Part shown: positions 1-7,996 of the stretch, piece by piece
How the letters are laid out: every line of letters begins with the position of its first letter
Position numbering within the stretch: position 1 is the stretch's first letter
Origin: Amycolatopsis pithecellobii
GTDB taxonomy: Bacteria; Actinomycetota; Actinomycetes; Mycobacteriales; Pseudonocardiaceae
NCBI RefSeq assembly: GCF_009707865.1
Contig: NZ_WMBA01000001.1
Span: 62,001 to 126,000, forward strand
Length of the DNA stretch: 64,000 nt
Direction: 5' to 3'
The notes under the pieces: model-generated
Database searches by the model: none
Seen by the model: only the letters and a program-made list of their open reading frames with translations
What the model was told of the DNA's origin: nothing
Position numbers and translations under genes: made by a program

Positions 1-1
1 C

Positions 2-1057
2 GCGATGATCCTCTACACCAGCGGCAGCACGGCGTTGCCGAAGGCGGTGCCACTGGAACACGGCAAGCTGCTGCGCAACGGGTACGAGATGGGCGAGCGG
101 ATGCACGTCGGGCCCGGCGACCGGTTGTGGTTCGCGATGCCGTTGTTCTTCGGCTACGGGGCCTGCAACGCGCTTCCGGTGGCGTTGAGCCACGGCCTGA
201 CGCTGTGCGTCGAGGAGAGGGTCGACGGTGACGCGTCGCTGGCCTTCATCGAGCGCGAGAGGTGCACTGTCTCTTATGGACTCGCGACAGCGGTCCGGGC
301 GCTGCTGGCCGCACCGAGTTTCGGCAGCCGGGACATTTCCTCGCTGCGCACCGGGCCGGTCGGGTTCAACGCCGAAGACAAACGGCTGGCGATCGAAGGG
401 CTCGGCGTCACCGAGGCGTGCAGCGCTTACGGGCTCACCGAGTCCTACGGCTTCGTGACCATGACCGACGCGAGCGACCTGCCGGAAGTCAAGCTGCACA
501 CCCAAGGCAGGCGGCTGCCGACCCAGGAAATCCGCATCGTGGACAAGTCCGGGGCCGTGTGCCCGCCCGGGGTCAGCGGCGAGATCGAGGTGCGCGGCTG
601 CGTGATCGACGGCTACCTCAGCGGGTCGGACGTCAGCGGCGGAACGCATTCTCCCGACGGCTGGTTCCGCACCGGCGATCTCGGGTCGATGGATGGGGAC
701 GGGCGGCTGAGTTTCGGCGGCCGCTGGAAGGAAATGCTCAAGATCAAGGGCATCAACATCTCGCCGGTGGAGATCGAGGGCATCCTCGGCGAGCACGCCG
801 AGGTCGACCAGGCCTACGTCTTCGGGCTGTCCACACCGGACGGCGACCAGGAAATGGCCTGCGTGGTGGTGCCGGATGAGCGCAGCGCCGCGGAGGACAC
901 CGAACTGGCGAGCCGGCTGCGGGAGTACGTCCGGTCCCGGGCCGCCAGCTACAAGGTGCCCGCCCGGGTCGTGGTGATGGATTCGGCCGCGGTGCCGCAG
1001 ACCCACACCGGGAAGGTCAGCAAGCTGAAACTGCGCGAGATGCTGGAGGCGGGATGA
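2..1057 (+). CDS. AMP-forming acyl/aryl-CoA ligase, 5' end outside window
   Basis: Carboxylic acid:CoA ligase of the ANL superfamily, which adenylates an acid with ATP and transfers it to CoA. The frame is open from the first bases and enters directly at the P-loop YTSGSTALPKAV, so the N-terminal part (typically 150-200 residues) lies upstream of the window. The YGLTE motif (about residue 142), GWFRTGD (about 219), the hinge KEMLKIKGINISPVEIE (about 239) and the catalytic lysine in TGKVSK near the C-terminus are all present, so the visible part looks functional. Its stop overlaps the next start (ATGA), placing it in the long operon that runs to 10.7 kb. The sequence resembles benzoate/cyclohexanecarboxylate-type ligases, but the substrate cannot be read from it. 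Confidence 0.9.
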   Translation, partial: AMILYTSGSTALPKAVPLEHGKLLRNGYEMGERMHVGPGDRLWFAMPLFFGYGACNALPVALSHGLTLCVEERVDGDASLAFIERERCTVSYGLATAVRALLAAPSFGSRDISSLRTGPVGFNAEDKRLAIEGLGVTEACSAYGLTESYGFVTMTDASDLPEVKLHTQGRRLPTQEIRIVDKSGAVCPPGVSGEIEVRGCVIDGYLSGSDVSGGTHSPDGWFRTGDLGSMDGDGRLSFGGRWKEMLKIKGINISPVEIEGILGEHAEVDQAYVFGLSTPDGDQEMACVVVPDERSAAEDTELASRLREYVRSRAASYKVPARVVVMDSAAVPQTHTGKVSKLKLREMLEAG

Positions 1058-2010
1058 CTGCCCGGCGTACCCCGGCGTTCGCGCAACTGCCGACCCTGCC
1101 GGACCGGGACGAGCGCCACGCCTGGGACGTCTGGGGGCACGCGGACGAAGTCGGGACGCTCAACCTGATCGGTCCCCGGCAACGTCTCGCCGCCGCGAAG
1201 ACGGTGCGCACCGGGCAGATGATCCCGCTGACCCTGCCGCTGAACGAACCCGACCCCGGTCTGTTCGACGAACGCGAGCTGTTCCGGCACGTAGTGGAGG
1301 ACACCGCGGCCGGGCACGATGACCGGTTGGACGGGTTCTACCTGCAGGGTTCCTCGCAGTGGGACGGGCTGCGGCACATCAAGGCCGGACGGCACGGCTA
1401 CTGGGGCGGCCGGAGCGAAACCGACCTGGCTACCAGCGACGCACTGGGTGTCGACCGGTGGGTCGAGCACGGTTTCGGCGGGCGAGGCGTGCTGGTCGAT
1501 GTCGCCGGGCATCTGGCGGCCCAAGGCACGCCGCTCGCGCCGGACGAGCCGGTGGAGATCACCGCCGCGCTGCTCGAAGAGGCCGCCGCCGCGCAGGGAA
1601 CCGTCTTCGAATCCGGGGACATCCTCGTGGTCCGCACCGGATGGACGGAGTGGTACCGGCGGCTGCCAGCGCGGGACCGGGCCGCGATGCGCGGAACGAT
1701 CGGCGCCGGTTTCGCCTGTCCCGGCCTGGAATCGGCGCAGGCAATGGCGGGCTACCTCTGGGACCGGGAATTCGCGGCGGTCGCGGTGGACAACGTGGGC
1801 GTCGAGGTCTTCCCGGTGAACCGCGCCAAGGGCTTCCTGCACCGGCGGCTGATCGCGTTGCAGGGCATGCCGCTGGGCGAGCTGTGGCTGCTGGACCGGC
1901 TCGTCCGGGCGTGCGCGCAGCGGGGGAGCTACGAGTTCCTCCTCGTCTCCGGCGTGCTGCCGCTGCCGCGCGGGGTCGGCAGCCCGGCCAACGCGCACGC
2001 GATTCTCTGA
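1054..2010 (+). CDS. Cyclase-family metal-dependent hydrolase
   Basis: 318-residue member of the putative cyclase family (PF04199; relatives are bacterial kynurenine formamidase and ring-opening hydrolases). Family features are the N-terminal WDVWGHADEVGTLN, SSQWDGLRHI in the metal-site region (about residue 106) and GFGGRGVLVDV (about 142). Enzymes of this fold hydrolyse cyclic or amide C-N, C-O or C-C bonds using a divalent metal. ATG start overlaps the ligase stop by four bases, so translation is coupled. A clear paralogue lies at 51895-52818, again beside a luciferase-like monooxygenase. Likely role (inference): hydrolytic opening of an oxidised ring before or after CoA activation. Confidence 0.88.
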   Translation: MTARRTPAFAQLPTLPDRDERHAWDVWGHADEVGTLNLIGPRQRLAAAKTVRTGQMIPLTLPLNEPDPGLFDERELFRHVVEDTAAGHDDRLDGFYLQGSSQWDGLRHIKAGRHGYWGGRSETDLATSDALGVDRWVEHGFGGRGVLVDVAGHLAAQGTPLAPDEPVEITAALLEEAAAAQGTVFESGDILVVRTGWTEWYRRLPARDRAAMRGTIGAGFACPGLESAQAMAGYLWDREFAAVAVDNVGVEVFPVNRAKGFLHRRLIALQGMPLGELWLLDRLVRACAQRGSYEFLLVSGVLPLPRGVGSPANAHAIL

Positions 2011-2031
2011 CGCTTCGAGAAAGGAAAGAAC

Positions 2032-3204
2032 ATGCCGCTAGGGCCAGTACGCCAGGTGGCGATAGTCGGGACCGGGATCACCGAGCTGTCCAGGAAATCC
2101 GAGCGCAGCGGTCTCGATCTGGCCGCCGAGGCGCTGCATCTCGGACTGGACGACGCCGGGCTGACCGCCGGAGACGTGGACGGCCTGTTCACGAACGTCG
2201 GCTACCCGCTGTCGATCGACTACGACCGGATGGCGGAGGCATTCGGACTGCAGATCCGAGCCGCCGTGCAGACCTGGAGTCACGGCCGCTTCGTCGGTCC
2301 CGCGCTGCAAGCAGCCGCCCAGGCAGTGGCGCTCGGCACCACGGAGGTGGCCGCCTGCCTGGCCGGAGTGTCGTTTTCCGGGCTGGGCATGGTGGGCGGC
2401 GCGGATGACGCGGAAGGCCTGCGTCAGGGCGGCGGCTCGCACGGAGAACTGCCGCACTATGGGATGACCGCGCCCGGCGCGGGGGCCGCGATGGCGTTCC
2501 GCCGGTACTGCGAGCGTTACGGCGTCGACCCGGCGCTGATCTCCGCGGTCCCGATCGCGATGCGCCGGCATGCTCGGCTCAACCCGAACGCGCAGATGAC
2601 CAAACCGCTGGAACAAGCGGACTACGACGCGCAACCGTACATCGTGGAACCCTTGCGCCGTCCCGATTTTGCCCTGCTCAGCGACGGTGGCGCCTGCCTG
2701 CTGGTGACCACTGTGGAACGAGCGCGCGATCTTCGCCAGCCCGCGGTGATCGTGTCCGGAATGCAGGGCCTGCGCGCCGGACGTGACGAGTTCATCTTCG
2801 CTCCGCCCGGGCTGGGCGTGTTCACCCAGGGCGACGTGCGCCGGGTCGAGGACCATCCGGTCTACGCCATGGCGGGACTGTCCGGGCCGGGCGACGTGGA
2901 CTTGCTGCAGCTCTACGACGCCTTCTCGCCCAACGTGGTGTTCGTGCTGGAGCGTTTCGGTTTCACCGGCGAAGGCGAGGCGCTCGACTGGCTGCAGGAC
3001 GGCCGGATCGAACTCGGCGGCGAACTGCCGGTCAACACCGCGGGCGGCCTGCTGTCCGAGGCACACCTTTGCGGCTGGGGGCACATGGCCGAATCCGTCC
3101 GCCAGATCCGCGGCCAGGCCGGCGACCGCCAGGTGGCCGGATGCGAGGTCGTCCAGTGGGCGACACCGTTCGGCGATTCGACAGTCTTCACGAAGGACCG
3201 GTGA
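2032..3204 (+). CDS. Thiolase-like protein (SCP-x / lipid-transfer type)
   Basis: 390 residues with the thiolase-superfamily fold: N-terminal IVGTGITELSRKSERSG, middle QTWSHGRFVGPALQAAAQA, and C-terminal LLQLYDAFSPNVVFVLERFG plus GHMAESVRQIRGQAG. This is the group annotated as acetyl-CoA acetyltransferase/lipid-transfer protein, which usually works with a small DUF35 OB-fold partner, encoded next. The usual nucleophilic cysteine is not evident at the expected place (QTWSHGR), as in many of these thiolase-like proteins, so the reaction may be a retro-aldol or other C-C cleavage rather than classical thiolysis. AAAGGA lies about 7 bases before the ATG. Same operon as its neighbours. Confidence 0.85.
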   Translation: MPLGPVRQVAIVGTGITELSRKSERSGLDLAAEALHLGLDDAGLTAGDVDGLFTNVGYPLSIDYDRMAEAFGLQIRAAVQTWSHGRFVGPALQAAAQAVALGTTEVAACLAGVSFSGLGMVGGADDAEGLRQGGGSHGELPHYGMTAPGAGAAMAFRRYCERYGVDPALISAVPIAMRRHARLNPNAQMTKPLEQADYDAQPYIVEPLRRPDFALLSDGGACLLVTTVERARDLRQPAVIVSGMQGLRAGRDEFIFAPPGLGVFTQGDVRRVEDHPVYAMAGLSGPGDVDLLQLYDAFSPNVVFVLERFGFTGEGEALDWLQDGRIELGGELPVNTAGGLLSEAHLCGWGHMAESVRQIRGQAGDRQVAGCEVVQWATPFGDSTVFTKDR

Positions 3205-3611
3205 ACACGATGACCACTGCGCGACCTCTTCCGCTCCGCTACCCCGAGGATGTCGAGCACCTCGACGGCGCGGCTCGCGGCGAGCTGCGCATCCCGGTGT
3301 GCGGCTCGTGCGGTCAGGCGTTCTGGCCGCCGTCCCCGGTGTGCCCGCGCGATTTCCGCCGCGACGTCGGATGGACGACCGATGCCGGCACCGGCCGGGT
3401 GCGCAGCTGGGTCCGGTTCCACAAGCAGTACTTCGACGGCGACGACGTGCCGTATGTCGTGGTGCAGGTCCGGCTCGACAGCGGCCCGAACCTGACGACG
3501 ACGTGGACCGGCGCGGCCGATCCGGTGCTCGGTGAACCGGTCGCGGTGTCGTTCCGCGAGGTCGGCTATTCGGTGTGGCTGCCGGAATTCGGGCCGGGGG
3601 AGCGCGCGTGA
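3201..3611 (+). CDS. Zn-ribbon OB-fold protein (DUF35), thiolase partner
   Basis: 136-residue OB-fold protein with an N-terminal zinc ribbon, CGSCGQAFWPP and a following VCP, then a beta-rich OB domain (GRVRSWVRFHKQYF, VPYVVVQVRL). Proteins of this family bind thiolase-like or aldolase-like partners and acyl-CoA, which matches the upstream gene. The start is uncertain: a GTG at 3201 overlaps the thiolase stop as GTGA, and an ATG at 3210 has GAAGGA twelve bases upstream. I chose GTG because four-base overlaps are the rule in this operon; the choice changes only three residues. Confidence 0.87.
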   Translation: MNTMTTARPLPLRYPEDVEHLDGAARGELRIPVCGSCGQAFWPPSPVCPRDFRRDVGWTTDAGTGRVRSWVRFHKQYFDGDDVPYVVVQVRLDSGPNLTTTWTGAADPVLGEPVAVSFREVGYSVWLPEFGPGERA

Positions 3612-4516
3612 AGCAGTCCCGTGAACTCGCGGCCCGGATCGGGCCGGCCGGCGTGTGGCTGTCCGTCCTGGCGGAGATTCCCGCCGCCGAGGCCGCGAAG
3701 GCCGCCCGTGTCGTCGAAGATCTCGGCTACGGCGCACTGTGGATCGGGGAATCCCCGGCGCACAAGGAAATCTTCACCAACGCCGCGTTGCTGCTGAGCG
3801 CGACCGCGCGGCTGACCGTGGCCACCGGCGTCGCGACCATCTGGGCGCGGGACGCGGTCGCGGCCGAGGGCGCGGCGCAGACCCTTGGCGAGGCCTTCCC
3901 CGGACGGTTCGTGCTCGGCCTGGGGGCCAGCCACGCCGAGGCCGGACGCGGACAAGGCCACGACCGGCCGTTGACGGCGTTGCGCGCATACCTCGACGCG
4001 CTGGACCGCGATCGCTACGAGGGGCCGCGCGCGGAACCCCCGGTGCCGCGGGTACTGGCGGCATTGCGGCCCAGGATGCAGGAACTGGCGCGCGACCGGA
4101 GTGCCGGGATGCACTCGTTCTTCGTGCCGCCCGCGCACACGGCGGCCGCCCGCGAACGCCTCGGACCGGAACCGTTGCTCGTTCCCGAACAGGCCGTGGT
4201 CGTCGACGCGGACGCCGCGCGGGCCCGTGCGATCGCGCGAGAGCACATCGCGACCCGCCTCGCGTTGCGCAACTACGTGAATCACTTGCGCGCCTTGGGT
4301 TTCGATGGCGAGGACTTCGCCGGCGGAGGCAGTGACCGCTTGGTGGACGCGCTGGTCGTGTGCGGCGACGCGCGGCTGGTGGCTGCCCGCGTCCGCGAGC
4401 ACCTCGCCGCGGGCGCGGACCACGTGGCGATCCATCCGCTGACCCGGACGCCAGGCGTCGAGTCGGTCCTGGACCAGCTCCGGGCGCTCGCGGCAGAGGG
4501 AGGGGTCCCGTCGTGA
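3608..4516 (+). CDS. Luciferase-like (LLM class) F420-type oxidoreductase
   Basis: 302-residue TIM-barrel flavin or F420 oxidoreductase. The N-terminal strand GVWLSVLAEIPAAEAAKAAR leads to GYGALWIGESPAHKE and TVATGVATIWARDAVAAEGA; GRFVLGLGASHAEAG is the signature of the TIGR03620-like F420-dependent group. GTG start overlaps the previous stop (GTGA). Such enzymes oxidise alcohols, reduce enones or carry out Baeyer-Villiger-type oxygenation with reduced cofactor. It is one of four luciferase-like genes in the window. Substrate unknown; the cluster suggests a cyclic ketone or alcohol. Confidence 0.87.
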   Translation: MKQSRELAARIGPAGVWLSVLAEIPAAEAAKAARVVEDLGYGALWIGESPAHKEIFTNAALLLSATARLTVATGVATIWARDAVAAEGAAQTLGEAFPGRFVLGLGASHAEAGRGQGHDRPLTALRAYLDALDRDRYEGPRAEPPVPRVLAALRPRMQELARDRSAGMHSFFVPPAHTAAARERLGPEPLLVPEQAVVVDADAARARAIAREHIATRLALRNYVNHLRALGFDGEDFAGGGSDRLVDALVVCGDARLVAARVREHLAAGADHVAIHPLTRTPGVESVLDQLRALAAEGGVPS

Positions 4517-5661
4517 CCGATGACCGTTACCGCGCGGCCGAAGGGCAGTTCCAGCTGACCGGTGTCCAGGCGCCGGCCCGGCTGCCGCTTGACGTCCGCC
4601 GCGCCGACCAGCGCGCGGGGCTGTGCACGGCGGCGTTCGTGTCCGGCTACGAAGGCTCCCCGCTCGGCGGGTACGACCTCGAACTGGGCAAACAGGCCAG
4701 GTCGCAGCACCGACGGGTCGACGGAGTGACCGGCTACTGGTACGGCAAGTCCCCAGGCCTGGACCGCGCTTCGGATGCCTTGCGGCACAACAACCTCATG
4801 GGCACCCACCGGCTCGACGGCGCACTGGCGCTGGTCGGCGACGACCCGGGCGCGCAGTCCTCGACGGTGCCCGGCAGCTCCGAACTGCTGCTGGCCGACC
4901 TGGGCATGCCGACGCTGTATCCGGCGGATCCGCAGGAGTTGCTCGACCTCGGGCAGCAAGCGGTCGCGCTGCCGCGGGTGTGCGGGCTCTGGGTGGGGTT
5001 CAACATCGCCACCAACGACGCCGACGGGACCGGCACCGTGCGGGTCGGCCCCCGCCGGTTCCGTTCGGTGGCGCCGGACCCGGTCGTCGGCGGGAAGACG
5101 TTCACCCACGAAATGACCGCCCGGATGCTGCAGCCGGACCTCGGCAGGCTGGAAAGCAGCCGCGACGGCGCCCGCCTGGAACTCGCCCGCCGCTACGCCG
5201 CAGCCAACGGGCTGAACACCATTCTCGGCGGCGCCGACGCCCGGATCGGGATCGCCGCGGCGGGCAAGACCTACCACGATCTCCGCCAGGCGCTGGAGAT
5301 CCTGGGCCTCGACGAACCGGAACTCGAGCGCCGCGGCGTGCGGTTGCTGCGGGCCGCGATGGTGCACCCCCTCGATCCGGAGATCGTCGCCCGGTTCGCC
5401 GCCGGACTGCGCGAAAATCTGACAGCGGGACGGCGGCTGCGCGGAACGCGGCTGGATCCGTTCGGCCACACCGCGATCCGGCGGTTGGAACGCGACTTGA
5501 TCACCGAGTACGAACTGGTCATCGGTGAGCTGGCCGAGCGCCTGCCCGATCTCGTGCGCGGCTACGAGGACGTCAAACTCGGCAGTGTCGCGAACTACCG
5601 GACCGCCGTCGCACAGCAGATGGACGAGTTCCGCGCGGTGAAAGCCGGTGCGCCGTGCTGA
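4513..5661 (+). CDS. Internally deleted indolepyruvate ferredoxin oxidoreductase
   Basis: 382 residues that align only with the two ends of the fused indolepyruvate/2-oxoacid:ferredoxin oxidoreductase (normally about 1150 residues). The N-terminal pyrimidine-binding part is recognisable (AAFVSGYEGSPLGG, GYWYGKSPGLDR, LVGDDPGAQSST, NARFGI-like ADARIGIAAAGK). Near codon 298 the sequence jumps in frame to the extreme C-terminus (GTRLDPFGHTAIRRLERDL). A second gap of about 30 residues, where the family has the PGLNEELAAT block, lies at SQHRRVDG. The diphosphate-binding and gamma domains and the cysteine clusters are therefore missing. The protein cannot be a working ferredoxin oxidoreductase, yet the frame is open and coupled to both neighbours (GTGA at both ends). 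Pseudogene, relic or assembly error are all possible. Confidence 0.75.
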   Translation: MTDDRYRAAEGQFQLTGVQAPARLPLDVRRADQRAGLCTAAFVSGYEGSPLGGYDLELGKQARSQHRRVDGVTGYWYGKSPGLDRASDALRHNNLMGTHRLDGALALVGDDPGAQSSTVPGSSELLLADLGMPTLYPADPQELLDLGQQAVALPRVCGLWVGFNIATNDADGTGTVRVGPRRFRSVAPDPVVGGKTFTHEMTARMLQPDLGRLESSRDGARLELARRYAAANGLNTILGGADARIGIAAAGKTYHDLRQALEILGLDEPELERRGVRLLRAAMVHPLDPEIVARFAAGLRENLTAGRRLRGTRLDPFGHTAIRRLERDLITEYELVIGELAERLPDLVRGYEDVKLGSVANYRTAVAQQMDEFRAVKAGAPC

Positions 5662-7019
5662 ACGAACTTCGCCGGGCATTGCCTGCCGGCCGCGTCCTCA
5701 CCGACCCCGACATCCTCGCCGCGTACGCCCACGACGAGGCGCTGTGGGCCCCGCACGACCTGCCGCTCGCGGTCGTTCGCGCGCACACCGCCGAAGAGAT
5801 CCAGCAGACAATGCAGGTGTGTCTGCGCCACCGGACACCGATCGTGCCGCGCGGTGCCGGCACGGGTCTGTCGGGCGGCGCGAACGCGGTCGCCGGCGGG
5901 ATCGTGCTGTCCACCGAGCGGATGACCGCGATCCGCGAGATCGACACAGGCGAACGGCTCGCCGTGGTCGAACCAGGGGTCGTGAACGAGACGTTGCGGT
6001 CGGCGTGCGCGGAACACGGCCTGTGGTATCCGCCGGACCCGGCGAGCGCGCCGTGGTCGACCATCGGCGGCAACGTCGCGACCAACGCCGGCGGCCTGTG
6101 CTGCGTCAAATACGGCGTCACCCGGGACTACGTGCTCGGGATGGAGGTCGTGACCGGGACCGGGGAACTGGTCCGGCTCGGCCGCCGGACGGCGAAGGGC
6201 GTCGCCGGGTACGACCTCACCGGGCTGATGGTCGGTTCGGAAGGCACTCTCGGCGTCGTCACCGAGGTCACCGTGCGGCTGCGCGGCGCACGGGCCGGCG
6301 AACGCACGGTCGCTGGATATTTTCCCAGTCTGTCGGCGGCGGGAGACGCCGTCGCGGCCGTCGCGGCGTCCGGCGTCGTGCCCTCCGCGCTGGAACTGAT
6401 CGACCGGCACACTCTCGCCGAGGTGGACGCCTGGAAGAACATGGGTCTGTCCGCCGAGGCGGAGGCGGTTTTACTCGGCCGCACCGACGCACCCGGCGAG
6501 GACGAGGCACAGGTGCTGGCGAACTGCTTCGCCGAGGCCGGGGCTACCTGGGCGGCCGTATCGTCCGATGCGGACGAAGCGGAGGCGTTGTTCGCCGCGC
6601 GGCGGCTGGCATATCCGGCGCTCGAACGGCTCGGCCCGGTGCTCACCGAGGACGTGTGCGTACCCCGCGCCGCGGTGCCGGAAATGCTGCGGCGGATCGA
6701 AAACATCGGTGCCCGCCACGAGGTGCGGATCGCGAATGTCGCGCACGCCGGGGACGGCAACCTGCATCCGGTGCTCGTCGTCCCGGCCGACGAGCGGGAA
6801 CGGGCGCAGGCCGCGTTCGAGGCGATCCTGGACGAGGCGATCTCGCTCGGCGGCACGGTCACCGGGGAACACGGCGTCGGCCTGCTCAAACGCGGCGGGC
6901 TCACCCGGGAACTCAGCCCGGCGGTGCTCGCGATGCACGCGGCGGTCAAACAGGCACTCGATCCGCACGGAATCCTCAACCCGGGCAAGGTGATCGCGTC
7001 GTGCGTGCCGTCGTCCTGA
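5655..7019 (+). CDS. FAD-linked oxidase, GlcD/LDH-D family
   Basis: 454-residue flavoprotein with the PCMH-type FAD domain: PRGAGTGLSGGANAVAGGIV (pyrophosphate loop, about residues 60-80), NVATNAGGLCCVKYG and GLMVGSEGTLGVVTEVTV. The C-terminal substrate domain carries NVAHAGDGNLHP and TGEHGVGLLKR, the metal and carboxylate site of D-2-hydroxy acid dehydrogenases. It probably oxidises a 2-hydroxy acid to a 2-oxo acid. It overlaps the truncated oxidoreductase gene by seven bases (GTG start) and the next alcohol dehydrogenase by 19, so it is translated as part of the operon. Confidence 0.9.
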   Translation: MLNELRRALPAGRVLTDPDILAAYAHDEALWAPHDLPLAVVRAHTAEEIQQTMQVCLRHRTPIVPRGAGTGLSGGANAVAGGIVLSTERMTAIREIDTGERLAVVEPGVVNETLRSACAEHGLWYPPDPASAPWSTIGGNVATNAGGLCCVKYGVTRDYVLGMEVVTGTGELVRLGRRTAKGVAGYDLTGLMVGSEGTLGVVTEVTVRLRGARAGERTVAGYFPSLSAAGDAVAAVAASGVVPSALELIDRHTLAEVDAWKNMGLSAEAEAVLLGRTDAPGEDEAQVLANCFAEAGATWAAVSSDADEAEALFAARRLAYPALERLGPVLTEDVCVPRAAVPEMLRRIENIGARHEVRIANVAHAGDGNLHPVLVVPADERERAQAAFEAILDEAISLGGTVTGEHGVGLLKRGGLTRELSPAVLAMHAAVKQALDPHGILNPGKVIASCVPSS

Positions 7020-7996
7020 GCGGTCCGGGAGCGCTGGCGGTCACTGAGATGGATTGCCCGGAACCCGGCCCCGGCGAGGTCCTGGTCGAGGTCGCGGCCT
7101 GCGGAGTGTGCGGGCACGACCAAGCCGACCGCGCCGGATTGCTGAACATTCCGTTGCCCGCGGTGCTCGGCCACGAGATCGCCGGAACTGTCGTGGCTGG
7201 CGGAACCCGGTTCGCGGTAGGGGATCGGGTCGCCGCGAAGCAGTTCGGCACCTGCGGCCACTGCGAATCGTGCGTAACCGGGGACGAATTGCGCTGCCCG
7301 CGCCGTGCGTTCCTCTACGGCGGGTTCGCCGATTACGCCGTCCTCCCGGAATCTGCTCTGCTTCCGGTGCCGCCTGAGGTCCCGCTGGCCGAGGCCGCGG
7401 TCGTCGCCTGCGCAGTCGGCACCGAACTGCAAGCTCTCCGCCGGGTGGCGCGGGTCGAGCCCGGCGAGACGGTTCTGATCACGGGAGCCGGTGGCGGTCT
7501 GGGTTTGCACGCCGTCCAGGTCGCCGCCGCGCTCGGGGCCCGCGTGCTCGCGCTCACCGGGAACCCGGCGAAGACCGCGCAGCTGAGGAAATCTGGTGCC
7601 GCGCGCGTGATTCTCACGGGAGACACCGGCTGGCAGGACATTCTCGACGCGACCGACGGCCGCGGTGCCGACGTCGTGCTCGACAACACGGGGCATCAAT
7701 CGGTGTTCCGCCAAGCCTTTCGTGGTCTCGCGCACGCGGGCCGGTACGTGCTGACCGGGCAGGTCAGCGGGGAGCCGATCCGGGTCCACCCGGCTTTCGT
7801 GTTCGAGAAAGAAGCCGTCATCACCGGCTCGGGATCCACGCTGCTGAGCACGTTCGCCGAGGCTCTGGCTTTGGTCGCGGAGGGCAGGGTGCAACCGGTG
7901 GTGACTGCCTACCCGCTCGAAGACGCGGCACGCGCCTTCACCGACCAGGTCACTGGCCGCGCCGTGCTCGTTCCCAGCTTCGGAGGACAGTCATGA
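7001..7996 (+). CDS. Zinc-dependent alcohol dehydrogenase (MDR family)
   Basis: 331 residues. Catalytic zinc site CGVCGHDQADRAG and LGHEIAGTVV, structural zinc loop CGHCESCVTGDELRCP, and the Rossmann motif GAGGGLGLHAVQVAAALG for NAD(P). Length is normal for a medium-chain dehydrogenase. I placed the start at the GTG inside the 3' end of the FAD oxidase gene because the protein begins there with the family's first strand (RAVVLSGPG). The downstream gene overlaps its stop (ATGA). It would interconvert an alcohol and a ketone or aldehyde, consistent with the aldehyde dehydrogenase two genes downstream. Confidence 0.9.
   Translation: MRAVVLSGPGALAVTEMDCPEPGPGEVLVEVAACGVCGHDQADRAGLLNIPLPAVLGHEIAGTVVAGGTRFAVGDRVAAKQFGTCGHCESCVTGDELRCPRRAFLYGGFADYAVLPESALLPVPPEVPLAEAAVVACAVGTELQALRRVARVEPGETVLITGAGGGLGLHAVQVAAALGARVLALTGNPAKTAQLRKSGAARVILTGDTGWQDILDATDGRGADVVLDNTGHQSVFRQAFRGLAHAGRYVLTGQVSGEPIRVHPAFVFEKEAVITGSGSTLLSTFAEALALVAEGRVQPVVTAYPLEDAARAFTDQVTGRAVLVPSFGGQS

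Noticed and set aside
5648-7000. Possible 450-residue N-terminal extension of the alcohol dehydrogenase
   Set aside because: The extension is a shifted frame of the FAD oxidase gene, arginine-rich and without motifs; the dehydrogenase fold starts exactly at GTG 7001.
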